From Malikia spinosa (GTDB lineage Bacteria > Pseudomonadota > Gammaproteobacteria > Burkholderiales > Burkholderiaceae_C), in NCBI RefSeq assembly GCF_002980625.1, contig NZ_PVLR01000012.1, positions 1 through 64,000 of the forward strand: a stretch of 64,000 nt of DNA, read 5' to 3'. The notes under the pieces were generated by a model, which saw only the letters and a program-made list of their open reading frames with translations, did not search any database and was not told the origin of the DNA. A program made the position numbers and the translations under genes. Shown here one piece after another: positions 47,652 through 55,403 of this stretch (positions are counted from its first letter, which is position 1; every line of letters begins with the position of its first letter).

Positions 47652-47667
47652 GGGACTCCTGCGTCCC
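47652..47667 (-). promoter_or_regulatory. Hairpin enclosing the metX ribosome-binding site
   Basis: GGGAC and GTCCC flank GCAGGA, placing the AGGAG Shine-Dalgarno of metX in the loop and first stem base. The hairpin begins six bases after the attenuator's T-run. It could limit initiation even when read-through occurs. Short stem, so a modest claim. Confidence 0.4.
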
Positions 47668-47672
47668 GAAAC

Positions 47673-47726
47673 AAAAAACCCGGCGCCGCAAACCGTCGGA
47701 TAAGCAGAGACGGGTGCGAAACCGGG
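47673..47726 (-). terminator. Intrinsic terminator (attenuator) in the metX leader
   Basis: On the minus strand CCCGGTTTCGCA pairs with TGCGGCGCCGGG over 12 positions with one mismatch and two G-U pairs; inside it CCGTC pairs with GACGG; TTTTTT follows immediately. It lies between the SAM-II-like aptamer and the metX start, so it would terminate the leader transcript. The left arm starts three bases after the aptamer's 3' GGGG, close enough to be affected by aptamer folding. Confidence 0.75.
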
Positions 47727-47728
47727 GT

Positions 47729-47783
47729 CCCCTCTTTAGCGGCATTTTTAACGCGCCCGCAATCTGGAAACAAATCGGCGCTG
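47729..47783 (-). promoter_or_regulatory. SAM-II riboswitch upstream of metX
   Basis: Minus-strand sequence matches the SAM-II (metA/SAM_alpha) class by eye. P1 is GCGCC (47777-47781) with GGCGC (47753-47757). The loop starts with the conserved GATTT and contains CAGATTGC. The 3' part reads GTTAAAAATGCCGCTAAAG followed by AGGGG, matching the family's U-AAAUG-GCUAAAAAGGG end. TTTCC in the loop can pair with the 3' GGGGA as the pseudoknot (inference). The class senses S-adenosylmethionine and shuts off methionine synthesis genes, fitting its place before metX-metW. Confidence 0.82.
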
Positions 47784-47789
47784 CGCCAT

Positions 47790-47795
47790 AGTATA
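47790..47795 (-). promoter_or_regulatory. -10 element of the metX leader promoter
   Basis: TATACT on the minus strand, about eight bases before the first aptamer base, so the transcript would start at or near P1. The corresponding -35 position (GCCAGC at 17-base spacing) is poor. It lies only 40 bases before the divergent FNT gene. Confidence 0.55.
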
Positions 47796-47834
47796 AATTG
47801 ATCGCCCGCCGGGCTGGCGTGGGGGAGGGCTTGC

Positions 47835-48656
47835 ATGTCCGAGATTTTTGGTTTTGACGCCTATGCGCCGCGCGAGATCGCCCAGCGGGTCGAGACGGTG
47901 GGCGTGGCCAAGGCCAGGCTGGCGTTGCTGCCGCTGGCCTTGCTTGGCATGCTCGCGGGCGCCTTCATCGGCCTGGGCGCGCTCGGTTTTGTCATCGTCA
48001 AGTCCGATGCCACCCTCGGTTATGCCGCCGGCCAGTGGCTGGGCGGACTGGTGTTTTCGCTCGGCCTGCTGCTGGTCGTGGTGGCAGGCGCCGAGCTGTT
48101 CACCGGCAACAACCTGCTCGCGATGGCCTGGGCCGACGGCAAGATCAGCTCGCGCGAGCTGTTGCGCAACTGGGTCGTGGTCTGCCTGGCCAACCTGGTC
48201 GGTGCCGCCGGCCTGGCGCTGCTGGTGTTCCTGAGCGGTCACGCCGAGCTCAATGGCGGAGCGATCTGCCAGACGGTGTTTAAGATCGCGCTGGCCAAGC
48301 AGGGCCTGCCCTGGCAGGAGGCGTTCTTTCGCGGCGTGCTGTGCAACCTGCTGGTCTGCATGGCGGTCTGGATGGCCATGGCCGGGCGCAGCGTGATTGA
48401 CAAGGCGGTCGCGATCGTGTTTCCGGTCAGCGCCTTCGTTGCCGCCGGCTTCGAGCACAGCATCGCCAACATGTATCTGATGCCGCTGGCCTGGCTGTTG
48501 CAGCAGTCCGGCGCGGTGCCGTCGGTGCCCGTCATCAGCGGGGCGGGCATGCTCGGCAACTGGCTGCCGGTGATCGCCGGCAATCTGCTCGGCGGCAGCG
48601 TGCTGGTCGCATTGACCTATCACGTGATCTACCGTCGCGGCTCAGCGGCACCATGA
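47835..48656 (+). CDS. Formate/nitrite transporter (FNT) family channel
   Basis: 273 aa with six transmembrane helices, an aquaporin-like pentameric channel. Landmarks: [34 protein letters not shown] (family signature for the P1 region), [33 protein letters not shown] and the conserved [15 protein letters not shown] containing the central His. It resembles FocA/NirC; substrate (formate, nitrite, bicarbonate-like anion) cannot be fixed from sequence. Divergent from the metX leader, with GGGGGAGGG before the ATG. Confidence 0.93.
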   Translation: MSEIFGFDAYAPREIAQRVETVGVAKARLALLPLALLGMLAGAFIGLGALGFVIVKSDATLGYAAGQWLGGLVFSLGLLLVVVAGAELFTGNNLLAMAWADGKISSRELLRNWVVVCLANLVGAAGLALLVFLSGHAELNGGAICQTVFKIALAKQGLPWQEAFFRGVLCNLLVCMAVWMAMAGRSVIDKAVAIVFPVSAFVAAGFEHSIANMYLMPLAWLLQQSGAVPSVPVISGAGMLGNWLPVIAGNLLGGSVLVALTYHVIYRRGSAAP

Positions 48657-48928
48657 ATCCGCCGGATTTGTTGCGTTGTCGCAACGAAAAAACCGCCTGC
48701 CGCTGGCGAAACGGCCGCAACTTGCGCCAGATCGGCTTTCCTGCTCCGGGATGACAAAAAAACCCCCCGTTTTTCCGAGTCACAGCGCATAATGGGCTAC
48801 GTCTGTAAATGCAGGCGTAATTGGTGATAGGTCAGTTTCGTGCGCCACAGCGGCCAAGACATGCGGTTTCGTCGTGCTACCGGGGCTCCATCGCTACTTG
48901 TTTCGTGTTTTTTTTCGGGAGTCCCTTG

Positions 48929-49372
48929 ATGGGCAACAAACTGTACGTCGGCAACCTGCCTTACACGGTGCGCGACAACGATCTGCAACAGGCTTTCGGC
49001 GAATTTGGTCTGGTGACCAGCGCCAAGGTCATGATGGAGCGTGACACTGGCCGTTCCAAGGGCTTCGGCTTTGTGGAAATGGGCAGCGACGCGGAAGCTC
49101 AAGCTGCTGTTGAAGGCATGAACGGTCAGTCGCTCGGCGGCCGTAGCCTGGTGGTCAACGAAGCCCGTCCGATGGAACCCCGTCCGCCCCGTACCGGCGG
49201 CTTCGGTGGTGGCCGTAGCGAAGGTGGCTTCGGTGGCGGTCGCAGCGAAGGCGGCTTCGGCGGCGGTCGTCGCGAAGGTGGCTTCGGCGGCGGCGCTGGT
49301 GGCGAAGGCGGCTTCCGTAGCCCCTACGGCAACCCCGGCCGTCGCGACGGCGGCAACCGCGGCGGTTACTGA
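48929..49372 (+). CDS. Glycine-rich RRM RNA-binding protein
   Basis: 147 aa. One RRM (about residues 1-80): RNP2 KLYVGNLP and RNP1 RSKGFGFVEM, ending LGGRSLVVNEARPMEP. A Gly-rich C-terminus with FGGGRSE repeats follows. Such proteins are cold- or stress-induced RNA chaperones in proteobacteria. GGGAG precedes the ATG. The 272-base gap upstream contains a CATAAT at 48788-48793 that could be a -10 box with a leader of about 135 bases and a run of eight T before the ribosome-binding site; no clear -35 was found. Confidence 0.92.
   Translation: MGNKLYVGNLPYTVRDNDLQQAFGEFGLVTSAKVMMERDTGRSKGFGFVEMGSDAEAQAAVEGMNGQSLGGRSLVVNEARPMEPRPPRTGGFGGGRSEGGFGGGRSEGGFGGGRREGGFGGGAGGEGGFRSPYGNPGRRDGGNRGGY
49196..49320 (+). 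repeat. 27-base coding repeats, GGFGGGRSE
   Basis: Tandem units encoding GGFGGGRSE, GGFGGGRSE, GGFGGGRRE and a variant GGFGGGAGGE, then GGF. The DNA copies differ at third positions. The repeat number may vary between strains through slippage; the RGG-like content probably binds RNA with low specificity. Confidence 0.85.
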
Positions 49373-49430
49373 TCGCCTGGGCGCAGCGATGCGCCCCTGA
49401 ATTCTGGTGCACTTCGGTGCGCCGACAAGC

Positions 49431-49468
49431 AAACCCCGGCTCCGCAAAGCTCCGGGGTTTGTTTGTTT
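49431..49468 (+). terminator. Terminator after the RRM gene
   Basis: AAACCCCGG (49431-49439) pairs with CCGGGGTTT (49452-49460), loop CTCCGCAAAGCT, followed by GTTTGTTTG. It lies between convergent ends and stops seven bases before the lptC stop codon. Confidence 0.75.
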
Positions 49469-49474
49469 GCGGCT

Positions 49475-50092
49475 TCAGCGTGCCGACAGCTGGGCCCGTA
49501 CCCGTCCCTGCAGTTCGGCCACACGGGTGCTGTTGTCGTAGCGCAGGCTTTGTGCCGTGGCGCGGTTGCCGTTGCGTGTCAGTTCGACCGGCAGGTCGGA
49601 CGCAATGCGCTGACCGCCGGCATAGACCCTGAGCTGTTCGCCAGCGAAGTGCATCGAGCTCGCTGGTCCGGCCTTGTTGGCGCTGCCATGGCGCTCGACC
49701 GTGACGGCGCCCTCGAGCAGGTATTGGCTTTGCTGTCCGTCTGTGCTCAGCAACCGGGCCTCGGCGCGGGTGTAGCCGCTGCTGTTGATCGCGAGCAGGC
49801 GGGCCTGGTCAATCTCGATCACATCGTTGTCCGGGTAGTGGCGGACCTGGCTGCCGGACAGCTCGCTCAGCAGTGCGCCATCGGCGCCGTGGCTGCGCAC
49901 CGAGAAGCCGCGCATGAAGTAGTCCGGCTCGTGGGTGACCGGACGCGGCAAGGCTGGCGCCTGCGGCTCGGGCGTGCTGCGCAAGATCCAGTAGCTGCCG
50001 AGCGCGAGCAGTCCCATGGTCAGCACCGGCAGGTAGACCGCCGCCCGGTCCCAGCCCTGGTGCAGCCTTGCCAGTGGCAGGGCCAGTTTCAT
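49475..50092 (-). CDS. lptC: LPS export protein LptC
   Basis: 205 aa bitopic inner-membrane protein that relays lipopolysaccharide from LptB2FG to LptA. One N-terminal transmembrane helix (VYLPVLTMGLLALGSYWILR) then a periplasmic LptC beta-jellyroll with EPDYFMRGFSVRSHG and VTVERHGSANKAG. The start is the ATG before KLALPLARLH, overlapping the kdsC stop by ATGA. Unlike the usual order, lptA and lptB do not follow; the transcript ends into the RRM terminator region. Confidence 0.92.
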   Translation of the reverse strand: MKLALPLARLHQGWDRAAVYLPVLTMGLLALGSYWILRSTPEPQAPALPRPVTHEPDYFMRGFSVRSHGADGALLSELSGSQVRHYPDNDVIEIDQARLLAINSSGYTRAEARLLSTDGQQSQYLLEGAVTVERHGSANKAGPASSMHFAGEQLRVYAGGQRIASDLPVELTRNGNRATAQSLRYDNSTRVAELQGRVRAQLSAR

Positions 50093-50661
50093 GCCGCGGC
50101 TTCCTCGAGCAGGCTGGCGTAGCGCCCGCTTGCGACCAGGATCAGGTCGCACAGTTCGCGCACCGCGCCCATGCCGCCACCCGCGCGGGTCACATGGTGG
50201 GCCAGCGCCAGCAATTCGGCCTGGGCCGCCGGCGGTGCGACCGCCAGCGCGCAGCGCCGCAGCATTGGCAGGTCGGGCCAGTCGTCGCCCATGGCGGCGG
50301 CCTGGCTCCAGTCCAGGCCGAGTTCAGCCAGGATGCTTTCGGCGGCCGGGCGCTTGTCCTCGGTGCCGAAGCGGCAATGCGTCACCCCGAGCGCGGCCAG
50401 CCGCTGGCGCAGCGGTGCCGAATCGCGCCCGCTCACCACTGCCGGTGTCACGCCGATGCGTTGCAGCAGCTTGATGCCATGTCCGTCCAGCGTGTGGAAA
50501 CGCTTGATCGTCTCGCCCGCCTCGCTGAAATAGAGACCGCCGTCGGTCAGCACGCCGTCGACGTCGAAGAAGACCACCTTGATCGCTTGCGCCCGCAGCA
50601 GCAACTCGGGCGGGAATTGCAGGACCGGTTTCAGGGGAGGCAGGGGGGCTGGCTGGTTCAT
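50089..50661 (-). CDS. kdsC: 3-deoxy-D-manno-octulosonate 8-phosphate phosphatase
   Basis: 190-aa HAD-superfamily C0 phosphatase producing free Kdo. Motif I is VVFFDVDGVLTDGGLYFS, motif II the VVSGRDS region, motif III TEDKR, motif IV MGDDWPDLPML. Coupled to lptC by a 4-base overlap and 26 bases after kdsD. Confidence 0.95.
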   Translation of the reverse strand: MNQPAPLPPLKPVLQFPPELLLRAQAIKVVFFDVDGVLTDGGLYFSEAGETIKRFHTLDGHGIKLLQRIGVTPAVVSGRDSAPLRQRLAALGVTHCRFGTEDKRPAAESILAELGLDWSQAAAMGDDWPDLPMLRRCALAVAPPAAQAELLALAHHVTRAGGGMGAVRELCDLILVASGRYASLLEEAAA

Positions 50662-50687
50662 GGCTGGATTGTCGGGTGAAGATCGGT

Positions 50688-51677
50688 TCAGATGACCTTG
50701 GCGCGCATCAGGTCGTGGCTGTTGAGCGCGCCGCAGAGCCGGCCCTGCGCGTCGATCACGAGCAGGCTGTTGATGCGGTGGTTTTCCATCAGCTCGGCGG
50801 CCTCGACTGCCAAGGCGTCGGGACGGATGCTGCGTGGCGCGCGGTGCATGACCTGACCCGCGTTGACCGCGCGCAGATCGGTGCCGCCTTCGATCAGGCG
50901 GCGCAGGTCGCCATCGGTGAAGATGCCGACCGGCAGGCCGGCCGCGTCGACCACGGCGGTCGCACCCAGGCCCTTGGCGCTGATCTCGCGCATCATCTCG
51001 CTCAAGGACGCCTGCAGTCCGACGCGCGGCGCCTGTTCGGCCGGCCGCATCACGTCGCTGACCAGGGTCAGCAGCTTGCGCCCGAGCGCGCCGCCCGGGT
51101 GCGAGCGCGCGAAGTCGTCGGGGCGAAAGCCGCGCGCGCTCAGCAGCGCGACCGCGAAGGCGTCGCCCATCGCGAGCTGGGCCGTGGTGCTGGCGGTCGG
51201 TGCCAGGTTGTGCGGGCAGGCTTCCTTTTCGACGCCGGTGTCGAGCACCAGGTCGGCGTGCCGGCCCAGGCTGGAGCCGGACTTGCCGGTCATGGCCAGC
51301 AGCGGCACGCCCATGCGCTTGATCAGCGGCAGGATGGCGGTCAGTTCCTCGCTTTCGCCGCTGTTGCTGATCGCCAGCACCAGATCCTCGCGCGTGATCA
51401 TGCCGAGGTCGCCGTGGCTGGCTTCGGCCGGGTGCACGAACATCGCCGGGGTGCCGGTCGAGGCCAGCGTGGCGGCGATCTTGCGTCCGACATGGCCGCT
51501 CTTGCCCATGCCGGTCACGACCAGACGGCCACGGCAGTCGAGCGCGAGTTGCACCGCCTGCACAAAGCTCGAGTCAAGTCGGGCGGCCATGGCGCTGATG
51601 GCCTGGGCTTCGATCGCCAGGGTGTCGCGGGCCAGTGCCAGCGTGCTGGCGGAGTCGATGGGGGAGCTTGCAGTCAT
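50688..51677 (-). CDS. kdsD: D-arabinose 5-phosphate isomerase
   Basis: Makes arabinose-5-P, the Kdo precursor. 329 aa with an N-terminal SIS domain (GRLVVTGMGKSGHVGRKIAA, SNSGESEELTAILPLIKRMG) and, after SHPGGALGRKLL, two CBS domains (about residues 205-325). The start is the ATG before TASSPIDSA; no strong Shine-Dalgarno precedes it. The promoter must overlap the 68-base divergent gap with the antiporter gene. Confidence 0.95.
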   Translation of the reverse strand: MTASSPIDSASTLALARDTLAIEAQAISAMAARLDSSFVQAVQLALDCRGRLVVTGMGKSGHVGRKIAATLASTGTPAMFVHPAEASHGDLGMITREDLVLAISNSGESEELTAILPLIKRMGVPLLAMTGKSGSSLGRHADLVLDTGVEKEACPHNLAPTASTTAQLAMGDAFAVALLSARGFRPDDFARSHPGGALGRKLLTLVSDVMRPAEQAPRVGLQASLSEMMREISAKGLGATAVVDAAGLPVGIFTDGDLRRLIEGGTDLRAVNAGQVMHRAPRSIRPDALAVEAAELMENHRINSLLVIDAQGRLCGALNSHDLMRAKVI

Positions 51678-51745
51678 GGGGGAATTATCGGACAAGGGCT
51701 GTCGCCCGGGCGAGTCCCGGCCTTGCGGCCCGATAAGATCGGAGC

Positions 51746-53734
51746 ATGAATTCGCTCGATATCGCATTGCTCTACCTGGTCGCCGCCGTGGCGGGCGTGG
51801 TGCTGTGCCGCCTGGCCAAGTTGCCGCCCATGCTGGGCTATCTCACGGTGGGGGTGCTGATCGGCCCCAATGCGCTGGCGCTGGCGCAGAACTCGGCCGG
51901 CGTGCGCTATCTGGCCGAGTTCGGCGTCGTGTTCCTGATGTTCGTGATCGGGCTCGAGTTCAGCCTGCCCAAGCTGCGCACCATGCGCCGGCATGTGTTC
52001 GGGCTCGGGCTGCTGCAGGTGGCGCTGACGATTGTCCTGACCGTACTGGGCTCGCTGCTGCTCGACTGGCTGCTGCCGCGCTGGTGGAAGCTCGAGTGGT
52101 ACCACGCGCTGGCGCTCGGCGGCGTGATGTCGATGAGTTCGACCGCCATCGTCGTCAAGCTGGTGGCCGATCGGCTCGAACTCGAATCCGAGCATGGCAA
52201 GCGCGTGGTCGGCATCCTGCTGTTCCAGGATCTGGCCGTGGTGCCGCTGCTGGTGCTGATCCCGGCGCTGGGTTCGCCGCCTGAACAGTTGCTGACCGGA
52301 CTCGGGCTGGCGCTGCTCAAGGCGGTGCTGCTGCTCGGCCTGCTGCTGACCGGCGGTCAGAAAGTGATGCGCTGGTGGCTGACGCTGGTGGTGCGGCGCA
52401 AGAGCGAGGAGCTCTTCATGCTCAACATCCTGCTGCTCACGCTCGGCCTGGCCTGGCTGACCGAGCATGCCGGGCTGTCGCTGGCGCTCGGAGCTTTCGT
52501 CGCCGGCATGCTGATTTCGGAGACCGAGTTCAAGCACCGGGTCGAGACCGATATCCGGCCGTTCCATGACGTGCTGCTGGGCCTGTTCTTCATCACGATC
52601 GGCATGCTGCTCGACTGGCATATCGTCTGGGATCGCTGGCCGCTGGTGCTGCTGCTGCTGGGGGCTTCGCTGCTGTTCAAGCTGGTCCTGATCGCCGGTC
52701 TGGCGCGCGCTTTCGGTGCCGCCTCCGGCGTCTCGCTGCGCGTCGGCCTTTATCTGGCGCAGGCGGGCGAGTTCGGCTTCGTGCTGCTGCAGCTCGCGGC
52801 GCAGCACCGCCTGATCCCGCCCGAGCTGTTCAACCCGGTGCTGGCGGCGATGGTGATCTCGATGCTGCTGGCGCCGTTCCTCATCATGTTCAGCAACCCG
52901 ATCGTGAGCCGGCTGATCGGCAGCGACTGGCTGATGCAGTCGGTCCAGATGACGCAGATCGCCAGCCGTGCGATGGCGGCCGACAAGCATGTGATCATCT
53001 GCGGCTATGGCCGCTGCGGCCAGAACCTCGCGCGCATGCTCGAGCGCGAGCGCATTCCCTACATGGCGCTTGATCTGGACCCGGATCGGGTGCGCCAAGC
53101 CGCTGCGGCCGGTCATTCGGTGGTCTATGGCGATGCCGCGCGGGTGCAGGCGCTCAAGGCAGCCGGGCTCAAGCGCGCCAGCGCGGTGGTGGTGACCTAT
53201 CTCGACACGGCCAGCGCGCTCAAGGTGCTGGCGCTGGCGCACGAACATGCGCCGACGGTGCCTATCATGGTGCGCACCGTGGACGAGCAGGACATTGAAA
53301 AGCTGCGCCAGGCCGGGGCGACCGAGGTGGTGCCGGAGGCGATCGAGGCCAGCCTGATGTTGGCGGGTCACGCGCTGGCCCTGGTCGGCGTGCCGATGCG
53401 GCGCGTGATCCGGGTGTTGCAGGAGCAGCGCGAGCAGCGCTATTCGCTGCTGCGTGGCTATTTCCATGGTGCCGATGACAGCACGGCCGACGAGCAGCAG
53501 CAGGAGCGACTCGTCACGGTGACGCTGCCCACGGCGGGCAAGACCCTGGGCCGCACGCTGGGCGAGATGCTGCTGCAGTTGCTCGAGGTCCGGGTGGTCA
53601 GCATGCGCCGCGCCAGCGGCAAGAATGTGCCGGTGCAGGACGATCTGTTGCTGCAAGGCGGCGACACCCTGGTGCTGTCGGGCAAGCCCGAGGCGCTGGC
53701 ACTGGCCGAAAGCAAGCTGGTCAGCGGCAGATGA
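51746..53734 (+). CDS. CPA2-family (Kef-type) K+/H+ antiporter with TrkA domains
   Basis: 662 aa. About 12 transmembrane segments occupy residues 1-390, including GVVFLMFVIGLEFSLPKLR and QDLAVVPLLVLIP with the ion-site Asp. A TrkA-N domain (HVIICGYGRCGQNLARML near residue 415) and a TrkA-C domain (about 555-655) follow. KefB/KefC are glutathione-gated K+ efflux systems protecting against electrophiles; the fold here is the same, but gating residues were not verified. The gene is next to kdsD-kdsC-lptC, a common Burkholderiales arrangement. Confidence 0.88.
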   Translation: MNSLDIALLYLVAAVAGVVLCRLAKLPPMLGYLTVGVLIGPNALALAQNSAGVRYLAEFGVVFLMFVIGLEFSLPKLRTMRRHVFGLGLLQVALTIVLTVLGSLLLDWLLPRWWKLEWYHALALGGVMSMSSTAIVVKLVADRLELESEHGKRVVGILLFQDLAVVPLLVLIPALGSPPEQLLTGLGLALLKAVLLLGLLLTGGQKVMRWWLTLVVRRKSEELFMLNILLLTLGLAWLTEHAGLSLALGAFVAGMLISETEFKHRVETDIRPFHDVLLGLFFITIGMLLDWHIVWDRWPLVLLLLGASLLFKLVLIAGLARAFGAASGVSLRVGLYLAQAGEFGFVLLQLAAQHRLIPPELFNPVLAAMVISMLLAPFLIMFSNPIVSRLIGSDWLMQSVQMTQIASRAMAADKHVIICGYGRCGQNLARMLERERIPYMALDLDPDRVRQAAAAGHSVVYGDAARVQALKAAGLKRASAVVVTYLDTASALKVLALAHEHAPTVPIMVRTVDEQDIEKLRQAGATEVVPEAIEASLMLAGHALALVGVPMRRVIRVLQEQREQRYSLLRGYFHGADDSTADEQQQERLVTVTLPTAGKTLGRTLGEMLLQLLEVRVVSMRRASGKNVPVQDDLLLQGGDTLVLSGKPEALALAESKLVSGR

Positions 53735-53757
53735 TTCACGCATGGGAGAATGAAACG

Positions 53758-55248
53758 ATGAACGCCAGAATTCCCGCACTCGATTCCCAGGCTGTCGGCA
53801 CGCTCGTCGACGAGCGTTGGCGTGCCAGCATCGTCCCTGAGCTGCAGCGCTATATCGCGGTGCCGGCCAAGTCGCCGGCCTTCGATCCGGCCTGGGCCGA
53901 TCACGGCTACCTCGATGCCGTGCTGCGCCAGGCGGCCGACTGGGTGCTGGCGCAGCGCATTCCCGGGCTGACGCTCGAGATCCTGCGCTTGCAGACCGCG
54001 GATGGTCAGCCGCGCACGCCGGTGCTGTTTTTCGAGATCCCGGCCAGCGGCAGTGCCACTGGCGCGCCCGCACCCGCCAGCGGCGAGACGGTGCTGATGT
54101 ACGGGCACCTCGACAAGCAGCCCGAGTTCAGCGGCTGGCGCAGCGACCTCGGTCCCTGGACGCCGAAGATCATCGACGACAAGCTCTATGGCCGCGGTGG
54201 CTCCGACGACGGTTATGCGGTCTATGCCAGCATTACCGCGGTCCAGGCCCTCAAGGCCCAGGGCGCGGCGCACCCGCGCATCGTCGGCCTGATCGAGACC
54301 TGCGAGGAGAGCGGTTCGCACGACCTGCTGCCCTATGTCGACGCGCTCAAGCCCCGGCTGGGCCAGGTCGGCCTGGTGATCTGCCTCGACAGCGGTGCCG
54401 GCAACTACGACCAGCTCTGGCTCACGACCAGTCTGCGCGGCGTGGCCAGCGGCCTGCTCAAGGTCGAGGTGCTGACCGAGGGCATCCATTCGGGCGATGC
54501 CTCCGGCCTGGTGCCGTCGAGCTTTCGCATCATGCGTCAGCTGTTCGACCGGCTCGAGGACAGCGCCAGCGGCGAACTGCTGCCGCGCGCCTTCCACGGC
54601 GAGATTCCGCCGCTGCGCCTGGAGCAGGCGCGTGCGACCGCGGCCATCCTGGGCGACGAGGTCTACCGGCGCTTCCCCTGGGCGCATCACGACTGCGGCG
54701 GCTCGACCCTGTTCACGCTGCCGACCACGACCGATCCGGTCGAGGCCCTGCTGCGCCGCACCTGGCGCCCGACCCTGAGCGTGACCGGCGCCGACGGCTT
54801 TCCGAGCCTGGCCAGCGCCGGCAATGTGCTGCGGCCCTACAGCGCCTTCAAGCTCAGCCTGCGCCTGCCGCCGACGGTCGATGCGGCCCAGGCCGTGCAG
54901 CAGCTCAAGACCCTGCTCGAGGACAATGCGCCCTATCAGGCCAAGGTGACCTTCGAGCCCGAGGGGGCCGCCACCGGCTGGGATGCGCCTGCGACCACGC
55001 CCTGGTTCGAGCAGGCGCTGCAGGCCGCCAGCCAGGCGCATTACGGTGCGCCCTGCGCGACCATTGGCCAGGGCGGCACGATTCCGCTCATGAACCTGCT
55101 GAGCCAGGGCTTCCCACAGGCGCAGATGATGGTTTGCGGCGTGCTGGGCCCCAAGAGCAATGCGCATGGCCCCAACGAGTTCCTGCACCTGCCCTATGCG
55201 CAGCGCCTGACCGCGGCAGTGGCCGAGGTGATCGCGCGCATGCCCTGA
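53758..55248 (+). CDS. M20-family metallopeptidase/dipeptidase
   Basis: 496 aa. Dinuclear zinc site motifs: TVLMYGHLDKQPEFSGW near residue 110 (His and following Asp), GRGGSDDGYAVYA near 145, LIETCEESGSHDLLPY near 180 (catalytic Glu) and LVICLDSGAGNYDQLW near 208; TIGQGGTIPLMNLL and GPKSNAHGPNEFL lie near the C-terminus. Probably a cytoplasmic dipeptidase; no signal peptide. ATG at 53758 has GGGAG upstream; an ATG overlapping the antiporter stop (53731) is also in frame. Confidence 0.9.
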   Translation: MNARIPALDSQAVGTLVDERWRASIVPELQRYIAVPAKSPAFDPAWADHGYLDAVLRQAADWVLAQRIPGLTLEILRLQTADGQPRTPVLFFEIPASGSATGAPAPASGETVLMYGHLDKQPEFSGWRSDLGPWTPKIIDDKLYGRGGSDDGYAVYASITAVQALKAQGAAHPRIVGLIETCEESGSHDLLPYVDALKPRLGQVGLVICLDSGAGNYDQLWLTTSLRGVASGLLKVEVLTEGIHSGDASGLVPSSFRIMRQLFDRLEDSASGELLPRAFHGEIPPLRLEQARATAAILGDEVYRRFPWAHHDCGGSTLFTLPTTTDPVEALLRRTWRPTLSVTGADGFPSLASAGNVLRPYSAFKLSLRLPPTVDAAQAVQQLKTLLEDNAPYQAKVTFEPEGAATGWDAPATTPWFEQALQAASQAHYGAPCATIGQGGTIPLMNLLSQGFPQAQMMVCGVLGPKSNAHGPNEFLHLPYAQRLTAAVAEVIARMP

Positions 55249-55262
55249 GCTGGGCACGCCTG

Positions 55263-55286
55263 GCCGGGGGCAGCGCAGCCCCCGGC
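55263..55286. terminator. Perfect GC-rich hairpin after the M20 peptidase gene
   Basis: GCCGGGGGC and GCCCCCGGC form a 9-bp perfect stem around AGCGCA, 15 bases after the stop codon. No T-run follows, so it may act with Rho or as a 3' end stabiliser instead of an intrinsic terminator. Confidence 0.4.
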
Positions 55287-55403
55287 TCCACGTGACCCGG
55301 TTGCGCAGAGCACAAGGCACGGATCCTGCTTGACTGCAACTGATCGATGCCGGTCCGGCTTCACGCCATCACGGCCGGATTGATCTTTGCAAGGAAAGTC
55401 AGT

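Noticed and set aside
46445-47836. metX starting at the far upstream ATG (463 aa)
   Set aside because: That start lies upstream of the -10 box, the SAM-II aptamer and the terminator, overlaps the divergent FNT gene and adds a tail absent from the family.
48670-48685. GTTGCG-TTGT-CGCAAC hairpin after the FNT gene as a terminator
   Set aside because: The following run is A-rich on the plus strand and the T-run on the minus strand precedes the stem, so it is not an intrinsic terminator in either direction.
51674-54073. 799-codon minus-strand open frame opposite the antiporter gene
   Set aside because: Gln/His/Arg-rich low-complexity translation, antisense to a well-supported membrane protein; shadow.
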